Shown in pieces: positions 17,644 through 27,148 of a DNA stretch of 64,000 bases. The notes under the pieces are model-generated. The model ran no database searches. It was not told the DNA's origin and saw nothing but the letters and a program-made list of their open reading frames with translations. The translations under genes and the position numbers were made by a program. The DNA is taken from contig NZ_OW711693.1 in the NCBI RefSeq assembly GCF_940670685.1, forward strand, positions 1,550,001 to 1,614,000, written 5' to 3'. How positions within the stretch are numbered: position 1 is the first letter of the stretch; every line of letters starts with the position of its first letter. Source of the stretch: Anaeropeptidivorans aminofermentans. GTDB lineage: Bacteria; Bacillota; Clostridia; Lachnospirales; UBA5962.

Positions 17644-17883
17644 TTATAAAACGATTATACTTTATTTCTTATAGATGTTGCAATACATTAAATAAACAAA
17701 AGAGAAGGTCTATTTTTAGTTATATTTTTCTAAAATAAAGATGAATTCAAGAGAAATGCATAGGAATTAACTTATTTTATACTGAAATTCAATAGTATAT
17801 ACAGGAAATTCCTATCTGCTAAGAAATATTAAGAAACAAAAGAGAAATATATTTTAAATTCTACAAAATAACAGAAAAAGTTT

Positions 17884-17903
17884 TACGAAACCATGTTGCG
17901 TAA
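17884..17903. promoter_or_regulatory. Variant LacI-type operator candidate
   Basis: TACGAAACCATGTTGCGTAA resembles TACGAAACCGGTTGCGTTA at 17629-17647, with a changed centre. It lies 250 bases before the LacI gene, so it may serve autoregulation. Confidence 0.45.
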
Positions 17904-18156
17904 ATGCCATAATAAATATATAATAGATTTACTAACGTATTTAAAAAATGATTTTACTTATACTGGGATAATTTTTAAACTTGAGTAAAATACCGTATTT
18001 CCTTACTTATTTAAAATAAAACAGTATATGCCAAAAGCAAATCTCTGTAGGTTTATATATTTAAAACTTATGTTTTCTCATGGTTTTAGAATTATGATTG
18101 ATTTAAAAAGGTTTTCAAATAGATAGAATGAATTCAAATGAAAAGGAGGCCTTGTA

Positions 18157-19170
18157 TTGTCGAACTATACTATTTCGGATATTGCAAAAATATGCGGTGT
18201 CTCTAAATCTACAGTTTCGAGGGTTATTAATGATAAACCCGACGGGGTAAGCGAAAAAACGAAAAAAAAGATATTAAAAGTGATTGAAGAGCTTAATTAT
18301 AGACCAAGTTCTCTTGCCAGAAGTGTTGCAACAAGTCATTCGGGGCTTATTGGGCTTATTATACCTGATACTTCAAGTTTGTTTTACCCGGAAATTATAC
18401 ACGGTGTTTCAACTTATCTTTCAAGCCATGGTTATTCAATGATTTTAGGGGATTCTCAATATAATCCGGATATTGAAAAGGAGCTTCTGCTTACCATGGT
18501 TGATAAAAGGGTGGATGGGGTTATCCTTTGTTCCGGTGTAAGCAATGAGGAGTTTTTAAAGGAATACCGCTCTTATAATATCCCCCTTGCATCTATCGGA
18601 AGAATGTATGATAACTATTTATGTGATTTAAGTATAAGCGGCGATAATGTAAAAGGCGCAAGGCTTGCCACGCAAAAACTTATAGAAACAGGAAATAAAA
18701 GAATAGCTTTATTAAGCGGTCATGCAGATGTTGCGGGAACGAAACAAAGAATAGAAGGCTATAAGATTGCCTTAAATGAAGCAGGTATAGAATTTGATGA
18801 AAATTTAATTATAAACGGAGAATACACCATAGAATCCGGAACAAAAATGGCTGAAAAGCTGATTGAATCGGAAACTAAATTTACTGCTGTAATCGGCGGA
18901 AGCGATTTAATTGCTATTGGTGCAATCAGGGCCATAAAAAAAGCAGGCTTTAAAATACCAAAGGATATTGAAGTAATGGGTTTTGATAACATTTACTTAT
19001 CGGAAGTTTTTGAACCAAGCCTTTCAACTGTATCAAAGCCGCATCATTATATGGCCATTGAAATATCAAGAAAGTTAATTTCATTAATAAACGGTAAAAA
19101 TGATATTATTTCTCATTTTGTTGTAGAACCGCAAATTGTAATCAGAGAAACTACGAAAAATCTCCAATGA
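18157..19170 (+). CDS. LacI-family transcriptional repressor
   Basis: A 337-residue regulator with the LacI helix-turn-helix and hinge at residues 1-60 (TISDIAKICGVSKSTVSRVI, then YRPSSLARSVAT) and a periplasmic-binding-like effector domain. The start is TTG with GGAGG seven bases upstream; no ATG fits. Its hinge helix predicts binding to CG-centred palindromes, and AAACCGGTTT sites occur before the glycohydrolase and ABC permease genes on both sides. The effector is probably a sugar or nucleoside-derived ligand of this regulon (inference). Confidence 0.92.
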   Translation: MSNYTISDIAKICGVSKSTVSRVINDKPDGVSEKTKKKILKVIEELNYRPSSLARSVATSHSGLIGLIIPDTSSLFYPEIIHGVSTYLSSHGYSMILGDSQYNPDIEKELLLTMVDKRVDGVILCSGVSNEEFLKEYRSYNIPLASIGRMYDNYLCDLSISGDNVKGARLATQKLIETGNKRIALLSGHADVAGTKQRIEGYKIALNEAGIEFDENLIINGEYTIESGTKMAEKLIESETKFTAVIGGSDLIAIGAIRAIKKAGFKIPKDIEVMGFDNIYLSEVFEPSLSTVSKPHHYMAIEISRKLISLINGKNDIISHFVVEPQIVIRETTKNLQ

Positions 19171-19189
19171 AATGAAATTTTTTGCTGCC

Positions 19190-19238
19190 AGGGCGTATTT
19201 GAAAACAGATTATGAGATTATATTTTTCAACACGCCCT
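19190..19238. repeat. Minimal family C palindrome (C4)
   Basis: The ends AGGGCGTATTTGAAAA and TTTTTCAACACGCCCT face each other across a 16-base centre. It consists almost only of the terminal repeats of the larger family C copies. Confidence 0.6.
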
Positions 19239-19385
19239 AAAATAATTTATAAAAGATTTGTATACTACCTATATTATTGCTATTTGATAGGGACCGGTTT
19301 TCTGATTTTATTTATACAAAATAACTATAGATAATACATTTTGACAATGTTGTTGTAAGAACTTACAAAAATATTGTCTTATTTA

Positions 19386-19414
19386 TTGCAATTTGTACAT
19401 TGAAACAATATAAA
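19386..19414 (+). promoter_or_regulatory. SigA-type promoter of the ABC importer operon
   Basis: TTGCAA and TATAAA are separated by 17 bases. The operator at 19441 follows about 20 bases after the predicted start, a usual position for repression. Confidence 0.6.
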
Positions 19415-19440
19415 CTTTAGGTTAAACTGAAAACAATTAA

Positions 19441-19452
19441 GAAACCGGTTTG
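19441..19452. promoter_or_regulatory. LacI-type operator
   Basis: GAAACCGGTTTG shares the AAACCGGTT core with the sites at 17610 and 17631, which links the importer to the same repressor. Confidence 0.7.
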
Positions 19453-19587
19453 TTAAAGGTTTTGCGAAATAAAACCTGAAAGGGTTTATTACTCTATATT
19501 TTATGAATTTTACTTATTTTATTTCATAAATTATTTAGATAAAAATTATTTGATTACAGGTATTTTGGGGCAGAGAGGAGCTATAAA

Positions 19588-20520
19588 TTGAGAGAGATTG
19601 TATCGGCAGTTAAAAAGAAAAAGAAAAAATCCAAACTTAAATCCATATGGGAAAATAAAATGCTGTATTTAATGCTTTTTCCAACGATACTTTATTTTAT
19701 TATATTTAGAGTGTGGCCAATAATTAATATGCGGCTTGCTTTTTTTGATTATAAATCTAAAGGTCCTTGGGTATATGCAGGTTTAAAGTATTTTGAAATG
19801 ATATTTAAAACACCGACCTTTATGAATATTTTAAAAAATACGTTGATTATAAGCTTTATGAAATACATTCTGCTTTTTCCGTTTTTTGTTATATTTGCAA
19901 TTCTTTTAAACGAAATCAGGAGCTCAAAATTCAGGCAAACGGTTCAAGTTGTATCCTACCTTCCGCATTTTCTGTCATGGGTAGTAATTGCAGGAGTTTG
20001 GATTGCCGCATTAAAGCTTGATGGCGGTATCGTTAATGAGGTTTTAGGTATATTTAATATTCCCGGCAGGGACTTTATGAAGGATAAAGAATCTATCAGA
20101 TGGGTTCTATTTTTTTCAGAAGCATGGAGAAGCATAGGTTGGGATTCCATTGTGTTTTTTACTGCCATATTAAATATAGATAAATCGTTATATGAAGCGG
20201 CTACCGTAGACGGTGCCAGCAGAATGCATATTATCAGATATATCATACTGCCGGCTTTGGTTGTTCCCATGACTACGGTATTTATATTAAACTTAGGATT
20301 TTTTATGACAGCAGGCTTTGACCAGGTGTTTAACTTTACAAATGATGCGGTAAACAGCCGTATTGATATATTGGATACTTATATTTACCGCTTGGGTATT
20401 GACGGCGGCCAATATTCCCTTTCCAGTGCCGTAAGTTTGTTAAAGGGAACGGTTGGGATGTTCCTTGTATTTATAACCCATTTAATTTCTAAAAAGCTCA
20501 CAGGTAAAGGTGTATGGTAA
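19588..20520 (+). CDS. ABC sugar transporter permease, LplB type
   Basis: A 310-residue inner-membrane permease with about six membrane spans and the EAA loop YEAATVDGASRMHIIRYIILP, the contact with the ATPase. It resembles the LplB/UgpA group used for oligosaccharides. The start is TTG after GAGAGGAG. It is first in an operon with a second permease, a lipoprotein and an ARH enzyme. There is no ATPase gene in the operon; the MsmX-like ATPase at 14 kb is the likely partner. Confidence 0.9.
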   Translation: MREIVSAVKKKKKKSKLKSIWENKMLYLMLFPTILYFIIFRVWPIINMRLAFFDYKSKGPWVYAGLKYFEMIFKTPTFMNILKNTLIISFMKYILLFPFFVIFAILLNEIRSSKFRQTVQVVSYLPHFLSWVVIAGVWIAALKLDGGIVNEVLGIFNIPGRDFMKDKESIRWVLFFSEAWRSIGWDSIVFFTAILNIDKSLYEAATVDGASRMHIIRYIILPALVVPMTTVFILNLGFFMTAGFDQVFNFTNDAVNSRIDILDTYIYRLGIDGGQYSLSSAVSLLKGTVGMFLVFITHLISKKLTGKGVW

Positions 20521-20617
20521 AAACAATTTTTTGTATTGATAACAGTGATTTCATAATGAATCAACTAGAGCGCAGTCTTAATTGGAATTACGATAAGCTA
20601 AAGGAGGTAAGGAAGAA

Positions 20618-21523
20618 ATGGAATACAAACCTTCCGCTAAAAGAAAAAAAGCACTTTCAATATCTCAAATTATAATTGCAGCAATTATGATTTTTGTTAT
20701 GTTTACCATAATAGTACCTTTATTAAATATAGTAGCAAGGTCTTTTTCAGACCCGGAATTAAGTCAGACCATGACAGGGCTTGATATTATACCGAAGGGT
20801 TTTAGCTTGGTAAACTATAAAATTATTTTTAGTAATCCGGTTATTATTCCGTCTATACTTACTTCTATTTTTATAACGGTAGTGGGTACAGCGCTGAATA
20901 TATTGCTTACAATTGTTGCAGCTTACGCTCTCACAAGGCCCAATCTTCCGGGGAAAAGCCTGATTATGGGATTTTTAATTATTATGATGCTTTTTGATCC
21001 CGGCTTAGTGCCAGAGTATTTAGTTGTAAAGGAATTAGGGCTTCTTGGGTCAAAATGGTCTGTAATACTTTCCATGGCAGTTAATGTCTATTACTTAATT
21101 ATCATGATGCGGTATTTTGAAGACGTTCCCACTTCTCTTTATGAAGCGGCTACCATAGATGGGGCAGGGCATTTTAGAACATTATTCAGTGTGGCAGCTC
21201 CGTTATGTAAACCGGGTATTGCAACTTTAACCATGTTTTACGGCGTATTAAGATGGAATGAGTATGTTCGTTCCGGCGCTTATATCACAACATTAAAAAA
21301 CAGCCCGTTACAGGTAGTTTTACGTAAGTTTCTCGTAGAGGGGGATACGACTTCTCTTATCGGGGCTCAAAATCTGCTGAATTACAGTGAACTTGCAAAA
21401 ATCGATTACACAGCTTTAACTTACGCGACTATTGTAATCGCTGTTACCCCTATTTTAATCTGCTATCCATTTGTGCTTAAGTTTTATACCAAGGGCATTA
21501 TGGAAGGCGGCGTAAAAGAATAA
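20618..21523 (+). CDS. ABC sugar transporter permease, LplC/YtcP type
   Basis: A 301-residue permease with six predicted spans and the EAA loop YEAATIDGAGHFRTLFSVAAP. The ATG follows AAAGGAGG. It pairs with the preceding permease to form the heterodimeric channel of a carbohydrate importer, acting in the cytoplasmic membrane. A weak stem-loop (21528-21562) separates it from the lipoprotein gene, which is usual where the binding protein is made in excess. Confidence 0.9.
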   Translation: MEYKPSAKRKKALSISQIIIAAIMIFVMFTIIVPLLNIVARSFSDPELSQTMTGLDIIPKGFSLVNYKIIFSNPVIIPSILTSIFITVVGTALNILLTIVAAYALTRPNLPGKSLIMGFLIIMMLFDPGLVPEYLVVKELGLLGSKWSVILSMAVNVYYLIIMMRYFEDVPTSLYEAATIDGAGHFRTLFSVAAPLCKPGIATLTMFYGVLRWNEYVRSGAYITTLKNSPLQVVLRKFLVEGDTTSLIGAQNLLNYSELAKIDYTALTYATIVIAVTPILICYPFVLKFYTKGIMEGGVKE

Positions 21524-21610
21524 CAATAGATACTTTTAAATAAAAGATTATTTATAGTATCTTTTAAAAATAAACCAATTAAACAAAATTCTAATATGTA
21601 GGAGGAAGTT

Positions 21611-23158
21611 ATGAAGAGATTATTAACGCTAGCACTTGGGCTTACATTAATTGTAGGTACCTTATCCGGCTGCAGCAAAACAGAGCCTAATTCAGGGCAA
21701 AACGAAGCAAAGCCTGAAACCAAAACCGAAGCACCTGCCGGAGAGGATAAAAAAGAAGAAACACCGGCAGAAAACGATGGCTGGCAAGCTATAGGCACAG
21801 CAGATTCTCCCGTACAGGTAAAGATTGTCATTAAAGACGTTTTACCAGATGAAGAAGACGTTTTATTAATGGAAGAAGTAATTGAAAGCAAAATGGCGGC
21901 TCACGGACAATATATTGATTTAGTAATAGCTGAACCGCCGGCAGGTTCTTATGCTTCGGCTTTACCTTTGGCTTTTAGAGGCGGAGAAGTAGACGCTGAT
22001 ATTATTTATTTCCAAGGCGGAGATACACCCATTACACAAGAGGGGCTTTTGTTAGACCTTACAGATTATATCAATAATTCCACATATGTTAAATCTATTA
22101 TGGAACCGGCAGGTACTGCACGTATAGCCAATTATCCATATTTATTATGGCTTGCACCTGCAAGGGTTAGCGTACCTGTAATCCGTAAAGACTGGACAGA
22201 AAAATTAACTACTTATGAAACCCTTATGGCAGACCCGACAATTGACAACTACTACAATTTCTTTAAGGAAATTAAAGAAAGCGGCTTAGCAACTTATGCG
22301 CTTACAGCAGACGGCGGTTTCAGCAGATGGGATTCCGTATTTAATCAGGCCTTTGGCGTAACGGCTACAATCGTGCAGGATGAAAACGGAAAATATGTAT
22401 TTTCTAAATCTACCGATGCCGAGAAAAATAAATTGGCCTGGTATGCTAAGTTATATGCAGAAGGCTTGATTGACCCGGATTATTTAACAAATTCTTGGGA
22501 TATTGCAGAACAAAAATTTTATGAAGGCAAAGTTGGTATTTATGTAGGTACAAATGGTGCAACTGTAAAAATATATAATGATAAAATGGTTTCTGTACAT
22601 GGTAACGAAGCGGAACTTGTAGTTTTACCGCCGGCGAAAGGTGTAGGCTTTGCTTATGCTGCCGTTGATACAACAAAAGAGCCTCGCGGTTTTGGTATCA
22701 ATGCAGATTCTAAAAATCCGGATGCAGCATTTGCTTTCCTTGACTTTATGGCAAGCCCGGAAGGCCGTATGATTGATAAATTAGGTATTGAAGGCACTCA
22801 TTATACCGTGGAAAACAATAAAATTGTATTTACAGATAAATTCCCCAACTGGTGGAGCCGTATTTGGGAAACAACTTATGGCTTTGAACCTGAAATGGAA
22901 TTGGCGCAGCCTTTATACCCGCAGGCAGCAGAAGATTCTTTAACGATGGCTGATGAATACTATGCCGAAGACAGAAACATCCTTACACCGGAAGAATTAT
23001 TACCGGTTTATGACGGTATGAATACCATTTATTTAGAATATGCTACCGATATTATTACAGGAAACATAGCACCGGAAGCTTTTGATGAATTTAAAACAAA
23101 ATGGGAAGAAGCAGGAGCGGATATGTTCACCTCCTATTTTGAGGAAGCTTTTAAATAA
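21611..23158 (+). CDS. Solute-binding lipoprotein of the ABC importer
   Basis: A 515-residue lipoprotein of the large family-1 (LipO-like) binding proteins. The signal peptide ends in the lipobox LSGC, with Cys about residue 21, followed by an acidic, low-complexity linker (EAKPETKTEAPAGEDKK). The mature domain has the family's C-terminal region with FLDFMASPEGRMID. GGAGG precedes the ATG. It captures the substrate outside the cell for the two permeases. The family binds oligosaccharides or glycoconjugates; the ligand here is unknown. Confidence 0.9.
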   Translation: MKRLLTLALGLTLIVGTLSGCSKTEPNSGQNEAKPETKTEAPAGEDKKEETPAENDGWQAIGTADSPVQVKIVIKDVLPDEEDVLLMEEVIESKMAAHGQYIDLVIAEPPAGSYASALPLAFRGGEVDADIIYFQGGDTPITQEGLLLDLTDYINNSTYVKSIMEPAGTARIANYPYLLWLAPARVSVPVIRKDWTEKLTTYETLMADPTIDNYYNFFKEIKESGLATYALTADGGFSRWDSVFNQAFGVTATIVQDENGKYVFSKSTDAEKNKLAWYAKLYAEGLIDPDYLTNSWDIAEQKFYEGKVGIYVGTNGATVKIYNDKMVSVHGNEAELVVLPPAKGVGFAYAAVDTTKEPRGFGINADSKNPDAAFAFLDFMASPEGRMIDKLGIEGTHYTVENNKIVFTDKFPNWWSRIWETTYGFEPEMELAQPLYPQAAEDSLTMADEYYAEDRNILTPEELLPVYDGMNTIYLEYATDIITGNIAPEAFDEFKTKWEEAGADMFTSYFEEAFK

Positions 23159-23190
23159 GCCTGCGAAGCTTAAAAACAAGACATCAAGGG

Positions 23191-23237
23191 GTGCTTAAAA
23201 ACCAGAGGATTGTTTTCAGTATATGGTTTTTAAGCAC
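23191..23237 (+). terminator. Intercistronic hairpin after the binding-protein gene
   Basis: GTGCTTAAAAACCA pairs perfectly with TGGTTTTTAAGCAC. It lies between the lipoprotein and ARH genes and may lower downstream expression or protect the 3' end. Confidence 0.55.
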
Positions 23238-23271
23238 AGATTTAATAAAATACAAAGACGGAGATAGAATA

Positions 23272-24258
23272 ATGATAAATAGAAATGATTTAATAAACAA
23301 TCCAGATTTAGCTTTTGAAAAGGCCTATGGGGCTTTAGCAGGCTTAGCAATAGGCGACTCTTTAGGGGATGCCGCAAGAAAACCTGAGAATCGTGCAAAC
23401 TATGGTGTAACAACAGATTTTAACAAAGGGGCTTCTTGGAGTACAGATGATACGGAATTTGCCCTTTTAACAGCAAAAATCCTTATTAACTGCGGCGGCA
23501 ATTTAACAACTGATGCAGTAGTAAAGGGCTGGATGGAAGACGTTGTTGTTCAAGATGAGTTTAGACGAGGCGGCGCCAGTGAAGTGGAGGCCGCAAACAA
23601 TTTAAGAAAAGGCATCATGCCCCCCTTATCCGGTAAATTTAATGCCTTCCACATGAGCGACGGCTCCGCTATGAGAATAGGACCTGTTGGTATTGTTTGT
23701 GCAGGTGACCCTGAAAGAGCTGCAAAAATGGCAGAAATTGATGCCTCTTTAAGCCACTACAGAGATGGTATCTGGGGCGCTCAGGCAGTTGCGGCGGCAG
23801 TATCCGTTGCTATGGTAGACGGAACAATGGACGAAATCATTGATGCTGCGATGAAAGTGATTCCTACGGATTCCTGGTTCTATTTTGCGATGAACAGAGT
23901 ATTTGAAATCATTGAAAAAGCCAACTATTCAATCCTTGATACATGGATGCCAATTCATGATGAGCTTATCACAACTTCATGGGCTACAACAGCAGAAGCC
24001 TTACCTTCCGCTTTTGCCTGCTTAAAGCTTATGAATGAAGATTTTAAAAAAGGCGTAATCCTTGCTTCTAACTTTGCAAGAGATGCAGATACTATAGGTG
24101 CTGTTGCAGGTGCGATTTTAGGTGCTAAATACGGTATTTCCGGTATTCCTGCTCATTGGGCAGAAAAAGTACGCTATCCAAGCGGTACCTGCTTACAGTT
24201 TACAAAAGGTTTAGATATTAAAGAGATGGCCGGTAAATTGGCTAATCTTATTAAATAA
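23272..24258 (+). CDS. ADP-ribosylglycohydrolase-family protein (canonical)
   Basis: A 328-residue cytosolic ARH with both metal motifs intact: GLAIGDSLGDA near 25-33, WSTDDTEFAL at 56-65 and FARDADTIGAVAG near 284. It is unrelated in length and motif detail to the 698-residue ARH at 15.4 kb, so the two probably act on different bonds or steps. ATG at 23272 follows CGGAGA; a longer reading frame begins inside the hairpin and has no site. Its place behind an importer suggests that it splits the imported compound, releasing a ribose-type sugar that the nearby ribokinase could phosphorylate (inference). Confidence 0.88.
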   Translation: MINRNDLINNPDLAFEKAYGALAGLAIGDSLGDAARKPENRANYGVTTDFNKGASWSTDDTEFALLTAKILINCGGNLTTDAVVKGWMEDVVVQDEFRRGGASEVEAANNLRKGIMPPLSGKFNAFHMSDGSAMRIGPVGIVCAGDPERAAKMAEIDASLSHYRDGIWGAQAVAAAVSVAMVDGTMDEIIDAAMKVIPTDSWFYFAMNRVFEIIEKANYSILDTWMPIHDELITTSWATTAEALPSAFACLKLMNEDFKKGVILASNFARDADTIGAVAGAILGAKYGISGIPAHWAEKVRYPSGTCLQFTKGLDIKEMAGKLANLIK

Positions 24259-24408
24259 CGCAAGAACCTGTATTCTAAGTTGAGGGATTAAAAAGTAAAT
24301 TTTGAAACCTTTATAGATTTAATATTTTTATACAAAAGGTGTGAAAAGTTTTGCTTTTTGCTTACTCAAGCTTTGCCTGCGGCAAACTTACATTATATAA
24401 TTAAATAT

Positions 24409-24456
24409 AAAAAGGGCCGTAATAAAGGAATATTGCATTTTATTACGGCCCTTTTT
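24409..24456 (+). terminator. Terminator or attenuator before citD
   Basis: An 18-base stem (AAAAAGGGCCGTAATAAA and complement) ends in TTTTT, 150 bases after the ARH stop and 22 bases before citD. It either ends the importer operon or, being this near to citD, attenuates it. Confidence 0.8.
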
Positions 24457-24478
24457 CTTCATGAACAGGAGGTAAAAA

Positions 24479-24757
24479 ATGGAACAATTAAAAGCTTCAA
24501 CTGCCGGAACTTTAGAATCCAGTGATGTTTATATAGTTTTAGAACCCAATTCAGATTCTTCTGTAAATATAAAGCTAGATAGCGTAGTAGAAAAGCAGTT
24601 TGGCGATGAAATCAGAAAATTAGTTTATGCCACATTGGAAAAATATAATGTAAAAGGTATAAATTTAGATATAACAGATAAAGGTGCATTGGATTGCACT
24701 ATTTTAGCAAGACTTACGACAGTGTTAAAAAGGGCAGGTGTTCCTATTGAGCAATAA
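24479..24757 (+). CDS. citD: Citrate lyase acyl carrier protein (gamma subunit)
   Basis: A 92-residue acyl carrier subunit of the citrate lyase complex. The prosthetic-group serine lies in AGTLESSDV (S14 or S15), the conserved site modified by CitX. ACAGGAGGT precedes the ATG. Its end overlaps citE, and citF follows, so the order is the standard citDEF. Citrate lyase splits citrate to oxaloacetate and acetate in anaerobic citrate fermentation. Confidence 0.93.
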   Translation: MEQLKASTAGTLESSDVYIVLEPNSDSSVNIKLDSVVEKQFGDEIRKLVYATLEKYNVKGINLDITDKGALDCTILARLTTVLKRAGVPIEQ

Positions 24758-25643
24758 ATTAAGGCGTTCTCTTTTATATGTTCCGGGGAATAATCCTGCT
24801 ATGATACAAAATGCTTATATTTACGGCAGTGACGGAATTGTTCTCGACTTGGAGGATTCCGTATCTATTAATGAAAAAGATGCGGCAAGGGACTTAGTTT
24901 TTCATGCCTTAAATACAATAGACTTTTTAGACGCGGAGCTTCTTGTAAGGGTAAATGACCCTCACACTGAAACAGGGAAAAAGGATATTGAAATGGTGGT
25001 AAAAACCGGCAAGGCCTCTGTAAGGCTTCCAAAGGCCGAATCCAAGGAAGATATATATCTTTGCCATGAGCTTATCACAGGATTTGAAAATAAATTTGGT
25101 TTGGAAGAAAATTCTACAAAAATGATGGCCGCTATTGAAACGGCAAAAGGGATTGCAAATGTGAATGAAATTGCTTTAGCAAGCGAAAGGCTTACAGGAA
25201 TTTCTTTAGGGGCAGAGGATTTTGTTACGGATTTAGGTACTAAAAGAAGCAGCGGCGGAGAAGAACTGCTTTTTGCAAGAAGTGCCATTGTAATTGCTGC
25301 CAAAATGGCAGGCATTGACCCCATAGATACAGTTTACTCAGATGTTTCAAATGAGGAAGGGTTTATAAAGGAAGTGAAGCTTATAAAACAACTGGGTTTT
25401 GTAGGTAAATCCGTCATTAACCCTAAACAAATAAGAAAGCTCCATGAAATATTTAACCCCACTCAGGAAGAAATTGACCATGCCTTAAATGTTATGTATG
25501 CAATTGAAGAGGCAGAGAAAAAAGGCTCTGGGGTTATCGCTTTAGACGGAAAAATGATAGATAAGCCTATTGTATTAAGGGCAAAGCATATGCTGAGGCT
25601 TGCGAAGGTTTCAGGGCTTATAAAGGAGGGTTATGATGAATAG
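24747..25643 (+). CDS. citE: Citrate lyase beta subunit (citryl-ACP lyase)
   Basis: A 298-residue TIM-barrel subunit that cleaves citryl-ACP to oxaloacetate and acetyl-ACP. Diagnostic segments are RRSLLYVPGNNPAM at the N-terminus, GIVLDLEDSV, IETAKGI and GKSVINPKQI. I place the start at TTG 24747 with AGGTG six bases upstream, because (M)SNKLRRSL matches the family start; GTG 24738 is the alternative. It overlaps citD by 11 bases and citF by 8, so translation is coupled. Confidence 0.92.
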   Translation: MSNKLRRSLLYVPGNNPAMIQNAYIYGSDGIVLDLEDSVSINEKDAARDLVFHALNTIDFLDAELLVRVNDPHTETGKKDIEMVVKTGKASVRLPKAESKEDIYLCHELITGFENKFGLEENSTKMMAAIETAKGIANVNEIALASERLTGISLGAEDFVTDLGTKRSSGGEELLFARSAIVIAAKMAGIDPIDTVYSDVSNEEGFIKEVKLIKQLGFVGKSVINPKQIRKLHEIFNPTQEEIDHALNVMYAIEEAEKKGSGVIALDGKMIDKPIVLRAKHMLRLAKVSGLIKEGYDE

Positions 25644-27144
25644 GGACAATCCTTATAATTCGGAGGAATTTAATCAAGACAGTATTCTTAAAAATACTCT
25701 GCCTTTACCCCAAAAAAACAGCGAAAGCAGAAAGCTGGTTAAGGATTTAAAAGAAGCCGTAAAATTATCCGGCCTTGAAGACGGCATGACCATATCCTTC
25801 CATCACCATTTTAGAGATGGGGATCATGTAGTCAATATGGTCTTGGATTTGCTTTCCGAAATGGGCTTTAAAAATCTGGGTTTAAATGCTTCTTCCTTAA
25901 CGGGAGGGCAAAAAAACCTCGTAAAGCATATAGAAAGCGGTTTAATCACGAGGATTGAGGCAAGCGGTATTCATGGCGCCTTAGGGGAATATGTTTCAAC
26001 AGGCAATATGGAGATGCCTGTCATATTTCGTTCCCACGGCGGCAGAGCTTATGCTATAGCAAAGGGAGAAGCAAAAATAGACGTTGCCTTTTTAGGGGCG
26101 CCGTCTTCCGATGCTTTCGGCAATGCCCTTGGATATGTAAAGAGCGAGAATAACGATTTAATGTGCGGTTCTTTGGGCTATGCCATGGTTGACGCCATGT
26201 ATGCAAAGAAAACCATTATCATCACAAATAACCTTGTAAATTACCCCAATACACCTTTCAGCATACCGGAACATCATGTGGACTATGTTGTATATACGGA
26301 TAAACCTGTGGGCAATCCATCGGGCATAAAAAGCGGCACTACCCGCTCTAATTTTAATGTGCGTGAAGATTTAATCGGTGAAAAATGTGCAGAAATCATT
26401 GAAGCAAGCGGGTACTTGGAAAACGGATTTTCAATGCAAATGGGTTCCGGCGGTGCTTCATTGGCTGTTGCAGGATATATTCGGGAAGGAATGATAAAAA
26501 AAAGTATAAAAGCCGCTTTTGCATTGGGCGGGATAACGGCAGCAACTGTAAAAATGCATGAAGAAGGGCTTATTGAAAGGCTTCTTGATGTTCAATCCTT
26601 TGATTTGGAGGCGGCCCGTTCTATAAAAGAAAATAAGTTTCATCAGGAAATAAGCGCCATACAGTATGCAAGCATTGGAAATAAATCCTCAGCAGTAGAA
26701 AAACTGGATTTTGTGGTCCTTTCCGGCCTTGAGGTAGACGTTGATTTTAACGTAAATGCCTTAACCGGTTCAGATGGGCTGATTATGGGGGCTTTAGGGG
26801 GGCACCCGGATACAGCGGCAGGGGCTTCTTTAACCATCATTGCAATCCCTCTTACAAGAGGCAGAATCCCTTGTGTAGTTAATAAGGTTCTTACAGTAGT
26901 AACCCCGGGGAATACAGTAGATGTTATTGTAACGGACCATGGAATAGCGGTGAATCCCCTTAGGAAAGATTTAACAGCAAAATTAAAAGACAGCGGTATT
27001 AAACTAACGCCTATTGAAGAATTAAAATATAAAGCTGAAAAAATAACAGGAAAACCAAAGCCAATAGAATTTAAAGAAAAAATAGTGGGTATTGTTAATT
27101 ATAGAGACAATTCTATTATTGACAGGATTAAGCAGGTCAAATAA
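25636..27144 (+). CDS. citF: Citrate lyase alpha subunit (citrate:acetyl-ACP transferase)
   Basis: A 502-residue CoA-transferase-fold subunit that exchanges acetyl for citryl on CitD. Visible motifs are GMTISFHHHFRDGDHVVN near the N-terminus, GALGEYVSTGNMEMPV, FQMGSGGASL-type SMQMGSGGASLAVAG, and VTDHGIAVNP near the C-terminus. Full family length. The ATG at 25636 has GGAGGG six bases upstream; the ATG three bases earlier is possible. No citrate transporter or CitAB regulator is seen next to it. Confidence 0.93.
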   Translation: MNRDNPYNSEEFNQDSILKNTLPLPQKNSESRKLVKDLKEAVKLSGLEDGMTISFHHHFRDGDHVVNMVLDLLSEMGFKNLGLNASSLTGGQKNLVKHIESGLITRIEASGIHGALGEYVSTGNMEMPVIFRSHGGRAYAIAKGEAKIDVAFLGAPSSDAFGNALGYVKSENNDLMCGSLGYAMVDAMYAKKTIIITNNLVNYPNTPFSIPEHHVDYVVYTDKPVGNPSGIKSGTTRSNFNVREDLIGEKCAEIIEASGYLENGFSMQMGSGGASLAVAGYIREGMIKKSIKAAFALGGITAATVKMHEEGLIERLLDVQSFDLEAARSIKENKFHQEISAIQYASIGNKSSAVEKLDFVVLSGLEVDVDFNVNALTGSDGLIMGALGGHPDTAAGASLTIIAIPLTRGRIPCVVNKVLTVVTPGNTVDVIVTDHGIAVNPLRKDLTAKLKDSGIKLTPIEELKYKAEKITGKPKPIEFKEKIVGIVNYRDNSIIDRIKQVK

Positions 27145-27148
27145 ATAC

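Larger units (their letters stand above)
17457..18156. other. Divergent control region between glycohydrolase and LacI genes
   Basis: This 700-base AT-rich gap has LacI-type operator candidates at 17610-17643 and 17884-17903. No gene or repeat of families A-C is seen. The length suggests two separate promoters. Confidence 0.55.
19171..19587. other. Control region before the ABC importer
   Basis: It contains a small family C palindrome (19190-19238), a promoter (19386-19414) and a LacI-type operator (19441-19452), plus a half-site GGACCGGTTTTC near 19291. No gene is seen. Confidence 0.6.

Noticed and set aside
24259-24478. Riboswitch before citD
   Set aside because: Only a terminator-type hairpin is convincing; no conserved aptamer motif was recognised in the 150 bases upstream of it.
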